Shown here one piece after another: positions 8,516 to 20,420 of a stretch of DNA of 64,000 nucleotides. The stretch's first letter is position 1, and each line of letters opens with the position of its first letter. This stretch comes from Helicoverpa zea (taxonomy: Eukaryota > Arthropoda > Insecta > Lepidoptera > Noctuidae). The DNA lies in assembly GCF_022581195.2 (NCBI RefSeq), contig NC_061458.1, forward strand, positions 930,001 to 994,000, written 5' to 3'. A model generated the notes under the pieces. The model had not been told where the DNA came from and ran no database searches. It saw only the letters and a program-made list of their open reading frames with translations. A program made the position numbers and the translations under genes.

Positions 8516-11170
8516 ATCGTACTATGGCACAATTTTTTAATCATATCTATGTCTTATGTCTTTTTAGTTATTCCTTAATACTGACATCTACATAAATCCC
8601 GAAGAACTCTTAAGTCAGCCATACACAAGCAATTTGCCTTAGGATCTATCTAATACAATTGCATATTAGACTTTAACTGCACACATGAAGCATTAGATCC
8701 TAGCTGCTTTAAGCTGACCTTATGTTTCTGACTCCGCATAATAAATCATCTAAAGATTTTCCTCCTGAATTTCCCCTAATTTCATCGATACCACATGCCC
8801 CACCACTAACAATCCCGGTTTTGCATAATAAACGTGAGATATTAGCATAAAATCACTCGGCGGAGTCGCCTCTAACCACCGTCCTATTTGACTTGCAAAG
8901 AATTGCCTCCGGCACCACATCGATTGGTTTTCATTGCAAATTAGGTGCAATCCCGTAAACTGTGGTTATGGTAAACGGGGAATGTTATTCTATTGCCACT
9001 GGCGTCCAGGCAATATAGGAATGTGTTGTTAGAAGTTCGTGACGTCAGTTCTGCCTTTTAAAAAGATCGGAAAACCGTGATTGAGCTCAAATGTTTCTTC
9101 TGGTCTAGTCGATCTAGAAAACAGCGAGAAATTGTATACAAACATTTCTATAATGTCTGCAGAATTGCAACCTTTGTGCGCGAACGCATTTTAAAGCCGG
9201 CTCGAGATTACATATAATAAGTTACACAGTACAATCCCTGCAAAAGTGACCGCTGAATAATTTTCGATTTAATTGTAGTTGAAATTCATTTAGCTACCAA
9301 TTTTTTACAGCCAAAGTTTAAATAATCCCTTTGAAAATTCCAATAAGAAAGAAGAAGAATATACAAAACGTAATTAAACAATTAGCAGCGTCAAGCCTAT
9401 TGTTCACAGTCTAGTCTATGTGGCACCAATCATATCAACCTTAATTGACCAAAGATCTTACTGGTCACGGTAATAATAATACGGGTAGTCAGAAGCCAGT
9501 AAGTCTGACACAAGTCATTCCAAGGGGTACTGGGTTGCCCGGGTAACTGGAATGAGGAGGTCAGATTGGCAATCGCTCCTTGTAAAACGCTGGTACTCAG
9601 CTGCGTCCGGTTAGACTGGGAGCCGACCCCAACATAGTTTGGAAAAGGCTCGGGAGATGATGATGTCCAAATTGCGTCATGACCAAAAACAGAAGCTTAT
9701 TTTTGGGCAATTTTTATGCGAATAGCATAATTTTATAAGCATGCAAAAAGTAATTTAATAATACCTATATTTTATAGATCCTATCCATCAAAATCGGCGC
9801 CACGGACCATTGCACCTATAACCTACATACAACCTATAATTTCCTGGTTTTTTCCTCGACGCCTAACTACGGCAGTTATTTCTAAACGGTGTACGTTAAA
9901 CGTAATTAAAATGGGACTAAATAACATGCCAGCAACCGCTAAACGTTGGTTATACTCCTAATTTGTACTAGGACGATAAAACGGCTTGTTAACTTAGAGC
10001 AAGTAAACAACCGGAGACGATATTACCGTGCTTTCCTTCTGCCTTTCGTCTTAAATGTGTGCATCAAGTGTTATACTTGTCTATATTTTTTTGTATGTAA
10101 TTTGTCGTGTATGTAGCGATGTGCCCGAAAATGCATGAGTAAGGAATTCTTGTCGCGCGTAAATTGGGAATCTTTTCTACATAGAGATTTGTGTGTATGA
10201 GGGCTCCGGTTGGTTTAATGCTCTAAGCTTGTTAAAGTAATTTTTTGATCGATTCCTTTATGTTTCGTTTTTTAATATTTTGAATGATTGCGGCCAATCA
10301 TTGGTCGTAACTATTCATCATGGGGGTTTTGTCGGCTTTTGTATTTTAAGGTTTATAGAAATTTTGTTGTATTGAATTATAGTCATTTGATTGACGTTTC
10401 ATGTTTTATAGGGTTGCTGTAATAATAATAATAAATATTTATGATTTCTAATAAAAAATTGGAAGATATTTGAGAGCAATTTTATTTATTCTTTATTTGC
10501 AGTAAATAAATAAAATGTTAGCGTATAGGTTATGTTCTACCCCTGCATCAAATAATTCCGTTGAATTTAATAACAATGTAAGAGAACCCAATTCTGGGTA
10601 AGCTCGCCGTTGTACATCAACTGTCTTTATTCTGTGTATATTAATTGTTAAGTGTGCAATAAAGAATAATATCAATGTCATAAAATAGAAAATGTTTTAG
10701 TTTTACTTAATAATAATGCCTTCATATTTTATATCAAAAAAACATATTTCAACCAAAAAGTTTCTAAAATAATTTACACTCCACGCAAGAAAATTCCACC
10801 CACAAAATAGATGTCACTCAACAATATTATTATGGTACAGCATTGAAACATCTGCTGTTATCACAAAGCCAATTTAACGTCATGTCACCCACTTGAAAGA
10901 ATACTCCTATTTCTATTGAATACAATATATTGTAATAACGTTGAATAACGCCTCCAAATATAAGTGTTGGGTTACAAACTAGCTGATGCACGGTGAGCGC
11001 ATTGTGCAGTTTTTTCTGCGGTTTTGTGTAATGTCTGTAATGTAAGAGTAGTCTTGTTTGATGGTATGATTAAAATATGAAACTTATTTATTTTCTGCTT
11101 GCAGATTTTCCATAGGAACTAACCTATCTTTCATCGGAAGTTTCATAAAATTCTTAAGTCGTTGGCTATA
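8516..11170. other. Gene-free stretch
   Basis: AT-rich sequence with no recognisable exon or RNA gene. The only assigned piece is a SINE fragment at 9481-9665. Short ORFs here have no features of real genes. Confidence 0.6.
9481..9665 (+). mobile_element. 5'-truncated copy of the tRNA-headed SINE
   Basis: Matches the 3' half of the SINE at 16266-16651, from the CGGGTAGTCAGAAGCCAGTAAG block to the (GATGAT)n tail. The tRNA-like head is absent. Confidence 0.88.
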
Positions 11171-11178
11171 CGTATACC

Positions 11179-11437
11179 TAGGGCTGCCATCCGTCCGGGT
11201 TTCCCCGGATTTGTCCTCGTTTAGAGGCCGTCCGGGGGCCGTCCGGGCGGGGTTTCAAGAAGTGTCCGGGGAAAACCCGGACACTTTTCATGTAAGGAAG
11301 CACCTCATTGAATTTAAGTATATGTTAATAGTAAAGGGATTACAAATTAGGTTCGGGGGAAAAATGCGATTTACGCCAAATGTCCGGGCTTTTTAAATGT
11401 TTGTCCGGGTTTGGCGAAATTCGAGATGGCAGCCCTA
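11179..11437. mobile_element. hAT-type MITE
   Basis: 259 bp with 13-bp terminal inverted repeats (TAGGGCTGCCATC / GATGGCAGCCCTA) and a perfect 8-bp target duplication CGTATACC (11171-11178 and 11438-11445), the hAT signature. The inside has repeated GTCCGGG words in both orientations, likely subterminal binding sites. It has no coding capacity. Confidence 0.9.
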
Positions 11438-11836
11438 CGTATACCTAACTCCAATTTTTTGTTTAGCTGTAGGTAGTGTTTACTGGAGCACCGCCACAAT
11501 ACCACAAAAATATATATAAATAAGCATACATGTAACTGTCATACAGATTGATAATATTATACATTTTCAGTAAAATGAACAACTTAGTTGCCATCAATAT
11601 AGTATATTTTTTTACATTACAAACAGACACTACTACATTCACTTAGTTTCATTATACTGCCAATAACAGACAACTAAATGTTAGTGTAGACTGCTGAACA
11701 AAAGCAAGCGGAAGCTGATATTTGGGCAATGTCGGCTCCCGTGTAAATGGGACTGTTTTACATTGAAAGCGATGGATATTAAATATAGCTTTTAAATTTA
11801 CGCCTTTCTGATAACGTAACCATTATACTTGTGTAT

Positions 11837-11900
11837 CATCATCATCATCATCATCATCATCTCAGCCATAGGACGTCCACTGCTGAACATAGGCCTCCCC
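11837..11900 (-). mobile_element. Very short 5'-truncated RTE-type LINE copy
   Basis: (ATC)n followed by a block resembling the 3' end of the RTE at 51842-53625, read on the minus strand. It is flanked by the 9-bp direct repeat CTTGTGTAT (11828-11836 and 11901-11909), showing insertion by target-primed reverse transcription. Confidence 0.8.
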
Positions 11901-12354
11901 CTTGTGTATACTAATATTTTAAACCTGTGGAATTTTGTTTGATTGAACGTGCTAATCTCAGAAACTACTCTGATTCGATTTTTTAGGCTATTTATTGAAG
12001 CAGGCTATAGAAAGCCAATGTTTTGCCATGTGCTCTACACACTTAATCAAAGTTATCTCATTAAAATCTGTGACAAATATATTTACCTGAAATAGTCCTC
12101 CACAGATTTTATTTCAAAGTTGTTTAATGTTTATCCTAATGTATTCATTCACATAAAATACAACAAAAAGTCCAAAAACGAGCAATCGTCAAAAACACAA
12201 GTTAATTTAGGTAAAAAAGGTTTGAAACAGGACGGAAGGTCATTCATTTCTGTTGATTTACACATCGCGTGACTCTAATAAATATTATTAAGGCTACCTT
12301 TTAAACCTACACACACTACAGACTTAACAGTCGCCCGACTGTTGGCCAATTTGT

Positions 12355-12420
12355 TACAGCCTTTTTATCGTCCCACTGCTGGGCACAGGCCTCCTCTCAC
12401 ACAGAGAAGGATTGAGCATT
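12355..12420 (-). repeat. LINE/RTE-like 3'-end fragment, copy 1
   Basis: About 65 bp nearly identical to 18594-18657. The block around CCCACTGCTGGGCACAGGCC resembles the RTE-type tail at 51842-53625, but belongs to a second family ending in GGCTGTAA. Confidence 0.65.
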
Positions 12421-13229
12421 AATTAAGCCAAGTAGTTGGAAAAAAAATATTTTAAAAAATTGCAAATTCAATCAGTCTTTAGTCGGTCTGCTACCGGACA
12501 AATACCTGATCATTGTTACATGTGTACTTCCATTCATCGGCCCACTAAAAGTTTGTAGTGTGTTACTCTTAACGTTAAAACTACACTAGAAAATTGTATA
12601 ATTTGACAAGAGCCCCTAAAAGTTATGTTGTTTAAATTAATGGTATCATGATCGTAATAATCATGCGTGATGATTACTGAATATGTTTTACTAGGAAACT
12701 GATGATAACTAGGTTCCCGGATGGTGGTTCTAGGAATTGTATCAATGGATGTCTTTAAGGAATTATCGAGACTTAAATTGTCGTAGTTTTCGTTGCAGCA
12801 GCTTAACCATCAGATTCAAAAGGTTTAAGAAGTATATAATTTCAAAATTCAACATTATTTTTTAAGAAACAACGAATATAGTCAAATGGTACCCGAGTTT
12901 CTCGATATAAAACAAGCTTTAATTAATCTACTTAACATCATTTTTTTTTTCATGTAAGTTATCGTAGCGCAAGAATTTTGTTTAGTAATACCCATTCTAA
13001 CTCAACTTAAAAGAGCATAGCTGCAGCTTTCAAAACACCGCAAGCTTTACAATACCCAGAAGTTCATACTTTCTAACACCCATACAATAAGCGTACTTCA
13101 TATTGGCTACTAAATACCCCATTATATTGTCACCCCCATTGATACAGTAACGACATAAGACTCCACCATTGTCACTCATCAACCAATACTTGACATGACG
13201 TTTATTCTTTAAAAACCAACTTTGTTCTA

Positions 13230-13490
13230 CACTTGCAAAACTGCATGCTACACGAAACTCGACCTTATTACTTCGCAGAAGCTACAAGTTCATATTTTTT
13301 TTTATTTTAAGGGTGGCAGTTCTAAGTTGTTAATGTCTTAAGCCGTGAGCCAACTTACAATTGCAGTTAAAAAAATGCATGCTACAGCAATCTCGACCTT
13401 ATTACTTCGCAGAAGCTACGAGTTTATTTCTTCTTTTGTTTTCAAGGGTGGTAAATTGTAAGTTAGTAATGTTTTAAGCCGTGGACAGCC
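13230..13490. repeat. Diverged two-copy tandem duplication, ~130-bp unit
   Basis: Two blocks share TCGACCTTATTACTTCGCAG, then AAGGGTGG and TAAGCCGTG in the same order about 130 bp apart. They differ at many positions, so the duplication is old. Confidence 0.7.
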
Positions 13491-13957
13491 TGTGATGGTC
13501 ATTTGAGCTGATATGCTCAGATTTCGTGTTTACAAATAGGATTTTCCTGTTTCTAATAAGCCTAGTAATAATAGGGGTCGGTTTACGTTTTTTTTTCTGA
13601 AGTTTGATATTTGTACAATTGTGGCTGGGATGTGTTATCTGAGAATTTGACACGTAATAAAAGAAATAGATTAAAATACTAGGTTCCGAGAAAATAATTG
13701 AGGTTTATAGTTAGTGACAACAAAAATGCCCTATTCAAGTGTAAAACAAAGTGTAACTATGCTTCTAGTCTTTGTGAATTATTTTAAAATACCTAGTTCA
13801 TGCATCGTAAAATATTTTATAGTCTTAAAAATAATAAATTTATTTTCTAAAATATAGTTTAATAACACGAAGATTTCACATCATAAAAAGCTCGACAATT
13901 TATTGTTTAAAATAAAATTAAGTTTTCATACGAAAATTATTTTTATTTATTATTATG

Positions 13958-14714
13958 AAAAGGAGATGGCCAAATTTTCATAGTAAAAAAACCCAGAATC
14001 GACAGCAACAAAATGGGTACCAATGGGTTCATAATGATAGACCTTTGATGGTGCCAAAAATTCCAGCCTGAAATCCATGGGGTATAGGAGCTATATCATA
14101 TTTTCACAAAAATAGGTTATGTTGAATTTATGTTGATTTTAAAGATTAGTTACATAAATGACCATAAAAAACAAGGTATGCTAACATTATACTTGCCAAT
14201 AGATGATGATGATGATGATGATGACCGACCTTACATACTTGAAGATGTTTCCCTGTTATGTGCAACCTTTTGAACTGGCAAAGGTTAATTATAATTATTT
14301 TCTTTTTTAACTTTTTTTTTAGCTTTTTAGTCACTATTCGCATTAGTGAAAAGTTCTCGTCAATACGAATAATATACTTAAGCCCAAACACGAGGTAGGC
14401 AATATTTACCATTGTGGAGTTCCCTTGACCTTCTCTCTTCTACATCATCAGGACAGCATCGGTCGTGTATAGTGCTAACAGACATCTAGACCTGAGTGTA
14501 AAGTTTTTACCCTTTGCACAACTTCTAATGAACAGCAAACAGAAAAGTTAAGCTTTTTTATGTACTAAAATCTTCATCGAAAAAACCTTGTAAAAAGAGA
14601 ACCCCATGGTTTTTAGATGATATGAAATACTTTTTGTAATCTACACATTGTACTGAATCCAACCATATATACGAAGTTTCTGTCGACTCTGGGTTTTTTT
14701 TGGCCATCTCCTTT
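13958..14714. mobile_element. Unclassified TIR element
   Basis: The ends are inverted: AAAGGAGATGGCCAAA then AAAAAAACCCAGAATCGACAG on the left; on the right the complement of the same two blocks, with one substitution in the second and the 10-base left-end insertion between them missing. About 757 bp, with a (GAT)n run near 14202. Bases ~14290-14460 read on the minus strand match the repeat at 19930-20070. No clear target duplication and no transposase were found. Confidence 0.65.
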
Positions 14715-14990
14715 ATTTTCTAACAGAGTACATAAAAAGGTTCGCGAGTTACGTCGTTTTATTAATTACAACATTTATATTCCTTTCATGGGTTTTAATG
14801 CTATGTTTTTGACATGCAAACTACATGTTTTCCACACAGTGAAAGCTAAGAAATGGTTAGCTACCGAACTATAAAATAAAAAAACGTTTCAGTATCAATA
14901 GAACTTGAGACGTTTAACTGGAAAATGTATTGTTTTCAAAACAAAAAAAACAGAAGATTGAGTTTTTATCTGATATAAAATATAGTATTA

Positions 14991-15217
14991 TAGTTCGGCC
15001 ATTCAGAGAATGCGTTCCTGACACGTCGCGATTGAACTGACGACGTAACTACATTCATTGATTATTGATATAATAATGTTGTTTTAATGCTCCTCAATTG
15101 TTAAAACGGTAAACAACCAGCAAAAATATTTTTATCGTAACTGCAACGCCATTGCAAAGTTACGTCGTCAGTTCAATCGCGACGTGTCAGGAACGCATTC
15201 TCTGAATGGCCGAACTA
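14991..15217. mobile_element. Foldback MITE with TA target site
   Basis: 227 bp flanked by TA. The left 60 bp and the right 167 bp are both copies, in opposite orientation, of the left end of the element at 47138-48101. The 167-bp part is identical to 47138-47304. The ends are TAGTTCGGCC / GGCCGAACTA. It is non-coding and would fold into a 60-bp hairpin. Confidence 0.93.
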
Positions 15218-15219
15218 TA

Positions 15220-16252
15220 GTGCCAAAAACTTTAGTTCTATTGCTGCAACAGGCAGTAAATTAATAATAATTTATTTTTTTAGAGTATATTCTATCTATT
15301 TGTATAATTTTAAAATTATATGCAGATCTAGTAGTTACAAAATATAGCATCACATAGCTCTATATCGCTTCCATACAACCCTAAGAACATAACCCTAACT
15401 AGCACATAAAAGAAAAAAACAAAAGCGAGTCAATAAAAAAAATATATCACGTTTATAAATTAGTGCGATTACATCAGTTGCGGGTTAAGATCGGAACCGA
15501 TAACCAAACAAGTGTATTTTTTATGTACAACCCTATTGTAAAAATCCTTCAACAAGAATTTATTCAAATTTCAACCTTATTTCGTAAGCCATAAGATTTA
15601 ATGCATATCTTCTTGGTACCGACCACTATACGAACAATCCTTCAAAAATCTCACATTCAATTTTCAACCGTATTTCGTACACGATAAGGTCTATAATCGT
15701 GTTACTGGTATCCAAAATCAGGGTTGTCAACTAAGTAACAATAACGAATCTGGTTAACGTCACCAGCTTGTCAAGTAGCATTGAGACGTGTAATTATTAC
15801 TCGTCAACAGTCAAAAGATTTCTTTGACAATACGTCACGTTGGCAACCCTAATCCCTTGTGCAAAGGGTGTTCTGTTTATACGCAACTGTTGAGTTCAAT
15901 TTTTGTTAAATATAAATCCGGTAACAATAATGAAGTCTGTATGATGTTATCTAGTTACTGGACTTTTTTAAAGGTGATTAGATTTTCCATTAGGCATTTT
16001 TAAATATGATACTATGTATATTTTTTGGTCCGACTTGAGGTACCTATTGGGTACACGTACCCATTGATCCCAAACTTTTATCTTCTCAATGACACAATCC
16101 TCTGCCAGGCTTCAGAGTAAGTCGTTTCCTAAAAATTTACTGAAAATATTGATTATCAAAAACTGAAAGTGACGTCAAATAATCTCTTTCAAGCTTTTTG
16201 TAAAAAAAATGGATCTTCACAAATATACAAATGAATACAATTTTAGTCTAGT
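15220..16252. other. Gene-free stretch
   Basis: AT-rich, no exon, RNA gene or recognised repeat. Confidence 0.55.
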
Positions 16253-16265
16253 ATTCCAGATACTA

Positions 16266-16651
16266 TAAGTCGCGGTGGCCTAGTGGGTAAAGAACCAACC
16301 TCAAGTATGAGGGCGCGGGTTCCATCCCAGGTCAGGCAAGTACCAATGCAACTTTTCTAAGTTTGTATGTACTTTCTAAGTATATCTTAGACACCAATGA
16401 CTGTGTTTCGGATGGCACGTTAAACTGTAGGTCCCGGCTATCATTGAACATCCTTGGCAGTCGTTACGGGTAGTCAGAAGCCAGTAAGTCTGACACCAGT
16501 CTAACCAAGGGGTATCGGGTTGCCCGGGTAACTGGGTTGAGGAGGTCAGATAGGCAGTCGCTTCTTGTAAAGCACTGGTACTCAGCTGAATCCGGTTAGA
16601 CTGGAAGCCGACCCCAACATAGTTGGGAAAAAGGCTCGGAGGATGATGATG
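16266..16651 (+). mobile_element. Full-length tRNA-headed SINE
   Basis: The head looks like a tRNA gene: box A GTGGCCTAGTGGG and a box-B-like GGGTTCCATCCC (mutated here; canonical GGTTCGATTCC in the copy at 40003). A ~300-bp body follows, then a GATGATGAT tail. A 13-bp target duplication ATTCCAGATACTA flanks it (16253-16265 and 16652-16664). RNA polymerase III would transcribe it and a LINE enzyme mobilise it. Other copies are at 9481, 25010, 40003, 46573, 50089 and 50770. Confidence 0.93.
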
Positions 16652-16664
16652 ATTCCAGATACTA

Positions 16665-17780
16665 CCTATTATCTTATCAACCATCATAAACATCATAAAG
16701 ATGAACCTTGTAAAACTTATAAAAACTAGTCACCCAACTAACATCCAGATTACACAATATTTAATACCATACCAAACCCTAATACCACTATAATACGACA
16801 TTTCCTGCCCTTTCACAAAACATGTTTGAAGCGCCCAGATCTTATCAAACTATACAAAAGCAAAGTTTCCACTTACTAAATACTGAATTTACAATACACT
16901 GATTATGGGGGCATAGAATAAGCGGCAAGCGGCTTCAAGCGAACGTGGTTCCAGTAGAAAAAAACTACGCAGGTGACTTCAAGCGGCTTGAAACATGCAG
17001 AAAAAAGTATGGCCACACTTGAAAGTACAGAAAGGACGTTGTAGTATTCAAAAAAGGTATTATCGTCGGATTAAGATTAAGTTTTAGCAAGATTGTGGTG
17101 ACCATCTGTCAGTTTGGTAATGCTGATTCAATGGTTCTGTGAAAAAGGTGTCAGAAAGGAAAGTGGACGTATTATAACATAATATAATGTAGATCGTCAT
17201 ATAGCCTTTGGAAAAAGATGTCTCCTCTTCTTGTTTTCGTTCCTCTTTCTACCCTTCTACCCGTAAAGTTGCCAATATCCTTTTCAGACTCTGTGTATCA
17301 AAATTAAAATGGGTTTAGTAGATTCTAATGGGGACAGGTGACATACAGACAAAGTTACTTCGTATTTATAATCCTGTTTTTATTTTTATTGATGCTTTGT
17401 CGCTTTTTTAAAAGCCCCACACTGAAATCCTCGCTTCACAGCACTATTGTGATCGTCACAGTTCTAAAATAATGAAATCTAATTTGCTATCAAACGCTCC
17501 GTGGAACAACTGATGCGTGAAATGGAATTCTGACAAAGACATTATTATTTGTGTTGGGGAAAATAAGTATAAGATTATTTTTATTGTACGTTGTAGCTTA
17601 TTTTGTATTTTAAAGGGGGCTTGGTAACATTTGCAGGGTTAAAACGAGATCGATCCGATTTCAGATCGCAAAGCGGATATGTATAACAACTTGTACTTAA
17701 TCGATTCATGATTTGCAGGGCATGAATCGTGAAAAAATCAATCACATTCAAATTAATATTTGTCAAATTACCAAACCTAT
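16665..17780. other. Gene-free stretch
   Basis: No coding exon or named repeat recognised. Confidence 0.55.
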
Positions 17781-17788
17781 ATCACGCC

Positions 17789-18520
17789 TAGGGAATGCAA
17801 TCCCGCCTCGAGATTGCAAATTCGGGATCCCGCGGGATTAGAAATATCAATCCCGCGGGATCCCGGAATTTTCGGGATCCCGTCTAATTAAAAAAAAAAA
17901 TGAATTCAGATGACTGAAAAGGCTAATAACTGCGTGTTTGTGATAGTGAGGTTAATTAAAATAACATATTACTCGAAAGAAAATAAAAACCTTTATTCTT
18001 TAATCTTACCAACTAAATAATAATCAGGTTGTAAGGAAATTAACGTAGGTAAATTAGGTAATCAAAACAATAAGCTTATTTCAAGGGAATTAGGAAAAAG
18101 AGTGATTTTGAGAATGACTCCTTAAAAAACAAAGGGTATTCATAGTTTCATCTGCTAAACGGCATCTAATGTCCGTTGCAATGTACCCCGCTGCTGAGAA
18201 TGCCCTCTCCGACTCAACGCTGGTTGGCAACAGCGTGGCGAAGCAATTATATGCAAACTGCAAAAATCGCCCCCTTGTGCCTCCACACTCAAGCAAATCC
18301 ATTTCTTTTTTAATGGTAGATTCTAATTTGTCTAAGCTCGTGGACGTATATATACGTGCAAAAGGACTTGGTTGTGTGTGTGTTGCGTCGCTGACCACTG
18401 CCGCCCAATCCCGTCAATCTCGAACGGGATCTCGTCATATGATGCGTCGGGATTGATCCCGAAAAATTACACGAGATCTCGTGAGATCGGGATCCCCCGG
18501 GATCGGGATTGCATTCCCTA
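17789..18520. mobile_element. hAT element, internally deleted
   Basis: 732 bp with 17-bp terminal inverted repeats (TAGGGAATGCAATCCCG and complement) and a perfect 8-bp target duplication ATCACGCC (17781-17788 and 18521-18528). Many GGGATCCCG-type palindromes cluster inside both ends. The middle still encodes the last part of a hAT transposase on the minus strand. Confidence 0.95.
18090..18398 (-). pseudogene. hAT transposase C-terminal dimerisation domain fragment
   Basis: About 100 codons ending at the TAG/TAA end of the frame near 18090. It contains the hAT C-terminal hallmark: LPTSVESERAFSAAG followed by a run with R-RLADETMN-LCFLRSH. This domain mediates transposase dimerisation. The BED finger and RNase H-like catalytic core are absent, so it cannot act alone. 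It is enclosed by hAT ends. Confidence 0.85.
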
Positions 18521-18593
18521 ATCACGCCATAAGAATACCTAATACCTAGAAACTAATACGTAGCAACAAATAGCACCATCAGTATTGTACTGT

Positions 18594-18657
18594 TACAGCC
18601 TTTTTATCGTCCCACTGCTGGGCACAGGCCTCCTCTCACAAGGAGAAGGATTGAGCT
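18594..18657 (-). repeat. LINE/RTE-like 3'-end fragment, copy 2
   Basis: Near-identical to 12355-12420 and in the same orientation; it begins with the TTACAGCC block. Confidence 0.65.
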
Positions 18658-18659
18658 TT

Positions 18660-19500
18660 ACTTTTTTTTTTCGAAAAAAAAAACCATTAGTATTACAAAC
18701 ACAATTTTAGAAAACATCATAAAATTCATCACCATTGACCACGACATGCCTCAATCAAACCTGATTATCTAATCACAAAATACCTTAATAAGCAATTTGG
18801 CAATCACAGCAGAACCTATCAACGTGATTCTATGCATTGTCCCACAAAAACAGCCTTGCAACTAAAGCACTATAAAGTACCAATTAGGTTCCTCCGTGCA
18901 TGCAAAGTACCAACAACCATATGGTAATATGGTACGACAAACATCATCTATCTTTACTGACAGACGTGCAGACTGATGGTATATATTAGCCATAAATTAT
19001 GTATAATTACCATTATTTATTACTGGTTTGTCTTGTGGTTTTGTCTGTTTTAAATATTGCTAGCTTTTTATTTACTTATATGGAACTAAATCTTGTTGAA
19101 ACCTCTCAATTAATATGCTGGTGAGTGATTTTCCTATTAAATTAGAGTACCATGTGTGTTCTGATTAAATAAATAAAGCTGACCTGCCAAAAAAATTGTC
19201 TTTTATTGGTTGCAATTACTTAACGTTATTGTGTAAGTAAATACGAGAGTGGCGTTTTCTTCAGGCTATCAAAAATATCCAACTACTTTTAAACAAACAA
19301 ACAGACTTATCATTTAACTTTATATGTAACCAATCAGTTTAGAGGGATTAGTAAGGATAGCCATTATCCATAAAATTGTATCGTTTGTTCTCCATTAACT
19401 CGAGATGTTCTTGTTTATATTTATTTATTTTTATGTTCATTTTATTCCATTCGTCATTAATGTTGTCGATATTACTGGTTGCGGATATAATGCGTTTTTC
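18660..19500. other. Gene-free stretch
   Basis: AT-rich with small ORFs only; nothing recognised. Confidence 0.5.
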
Positions 19501-19529
19501 TTGCTCACAGTGTGGTCTTGTGTCATGCG

Positions 19530-20420
19530 TTTTCAACAGACTTCAAAAAAAAGGAAGAGGTTCTCAATTCGGCTGTATTTTTTTTTTGTTTGTTACTCGA
19601 TTTCTCAATGACGGCTGGACCGATTTCAAAAATTATTTTTTTATTTGAAAGGGTATGCTTGTCATTTGGTCCCATCGTCATCAGATCAGGATCTAATGGT
19701 GGAAACCCTGAGAAATCGAGGGCATCTCTTGAAAATTGTAGGCAAGCATGGGGTAAAAACTTTATATTTATGTGTATATCTGATGAGACTAAAATACTAT
19801 GGAGGTTTAGGGCAGATCTGATGATGGAGACGACAGAGCATCGAGGGAACTCCTAAACGGCACATCTTAACTTTCTCGTGTTTGGGCTTATATTATTCAT
19901 ATTGACGAGACCTTTGCAACAGTGAAGGTTTGGAGTTGACCTGATGATGGAGACCAGAGAAGGTCGAGGGAACTCGACAACCGAATATGTAAACTACCTC
20001 GTGTTTGGGCTTGTATTATTCGTATTGATGAGAACTTTCCAGTTATGCGGATAGTGACAACTATTCTTATCACTGAAAAGCTAAAAATAAAACTTTTTAC
20101 AAAATAAAAAAAACCGACTTCCAAATGAAATGAAATGAAATGAAATGAAATGAAATGAAATGAAATGAAATGAAATGAAATGAAAATAATAATTTTATGT
20201 GCATCGGCCTAGAAGTCGGTGGCAAAATTTTCTTAAGGACATCCGTTAGACACCGACTTCTAGGCACCATGCCCCTTAAATTATTATTTTTTTGGCTTTT
20301 TAGTGTTTTTGGAAGTCGGTTTTATTATTTTGTAAAATGTTTTTGGTTTACACAAATGTTCATTGTCATCGTCTTTATTAAAAAGGCCTTAAAATGTATC
20401 CTGTCTTTTGTTTAATAAAG
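19530..20420. repeat. Composite dispersed repeat with ACCGACTTCC ends
   Basis: Contains two related ~110-bp units built around CTGATGATGGAGAC, TCGAGGGAACTC and CTCGTGTTTGGGCTT (around 19815 and 19940), an AAATG microsatellite, and nested inverted repeats: ACCGACTTCC (20113) against GGAAGTCGGT (20311), and CCTAGAAGTCGGTG (20209-20222) against CACCGACTTCTAGG (20252-20265). Part of it recurs inverted at 14290-14460. Probably a non-autonomous transposon family; the superfamily is not clear. Confidence 0.65.
20123..20185. repeat. (AAATG)n microsatellite
   Basis: About 12 uninterrupted pentanucleotide units. Confidence 0.97.

Larger units (their letters stand above)
11446..13957. other. Gene-free stretch with small repeats
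   Basis: No exon recognised. It holds two short LINE tails (11837-11900 and about 12355-12420) and a diverged tandem duplication (about 13230-13490). Confidence 0.6.

Noticed and set aside
11837..11865. (ATC)n or (GAT)n runs at 11837, 14202 and 53611 as regulatory microsatellites
   Set aside because: Those at 11837 and 53611 are LINE tails bounded by target duplications; the one at 14202 lies inside a mobile element.
20042..20200. CRISPR-like array at the AAATG repeats
   Set aside because: It is a pure microsatellite without spacers, in eukaryotic DNA.
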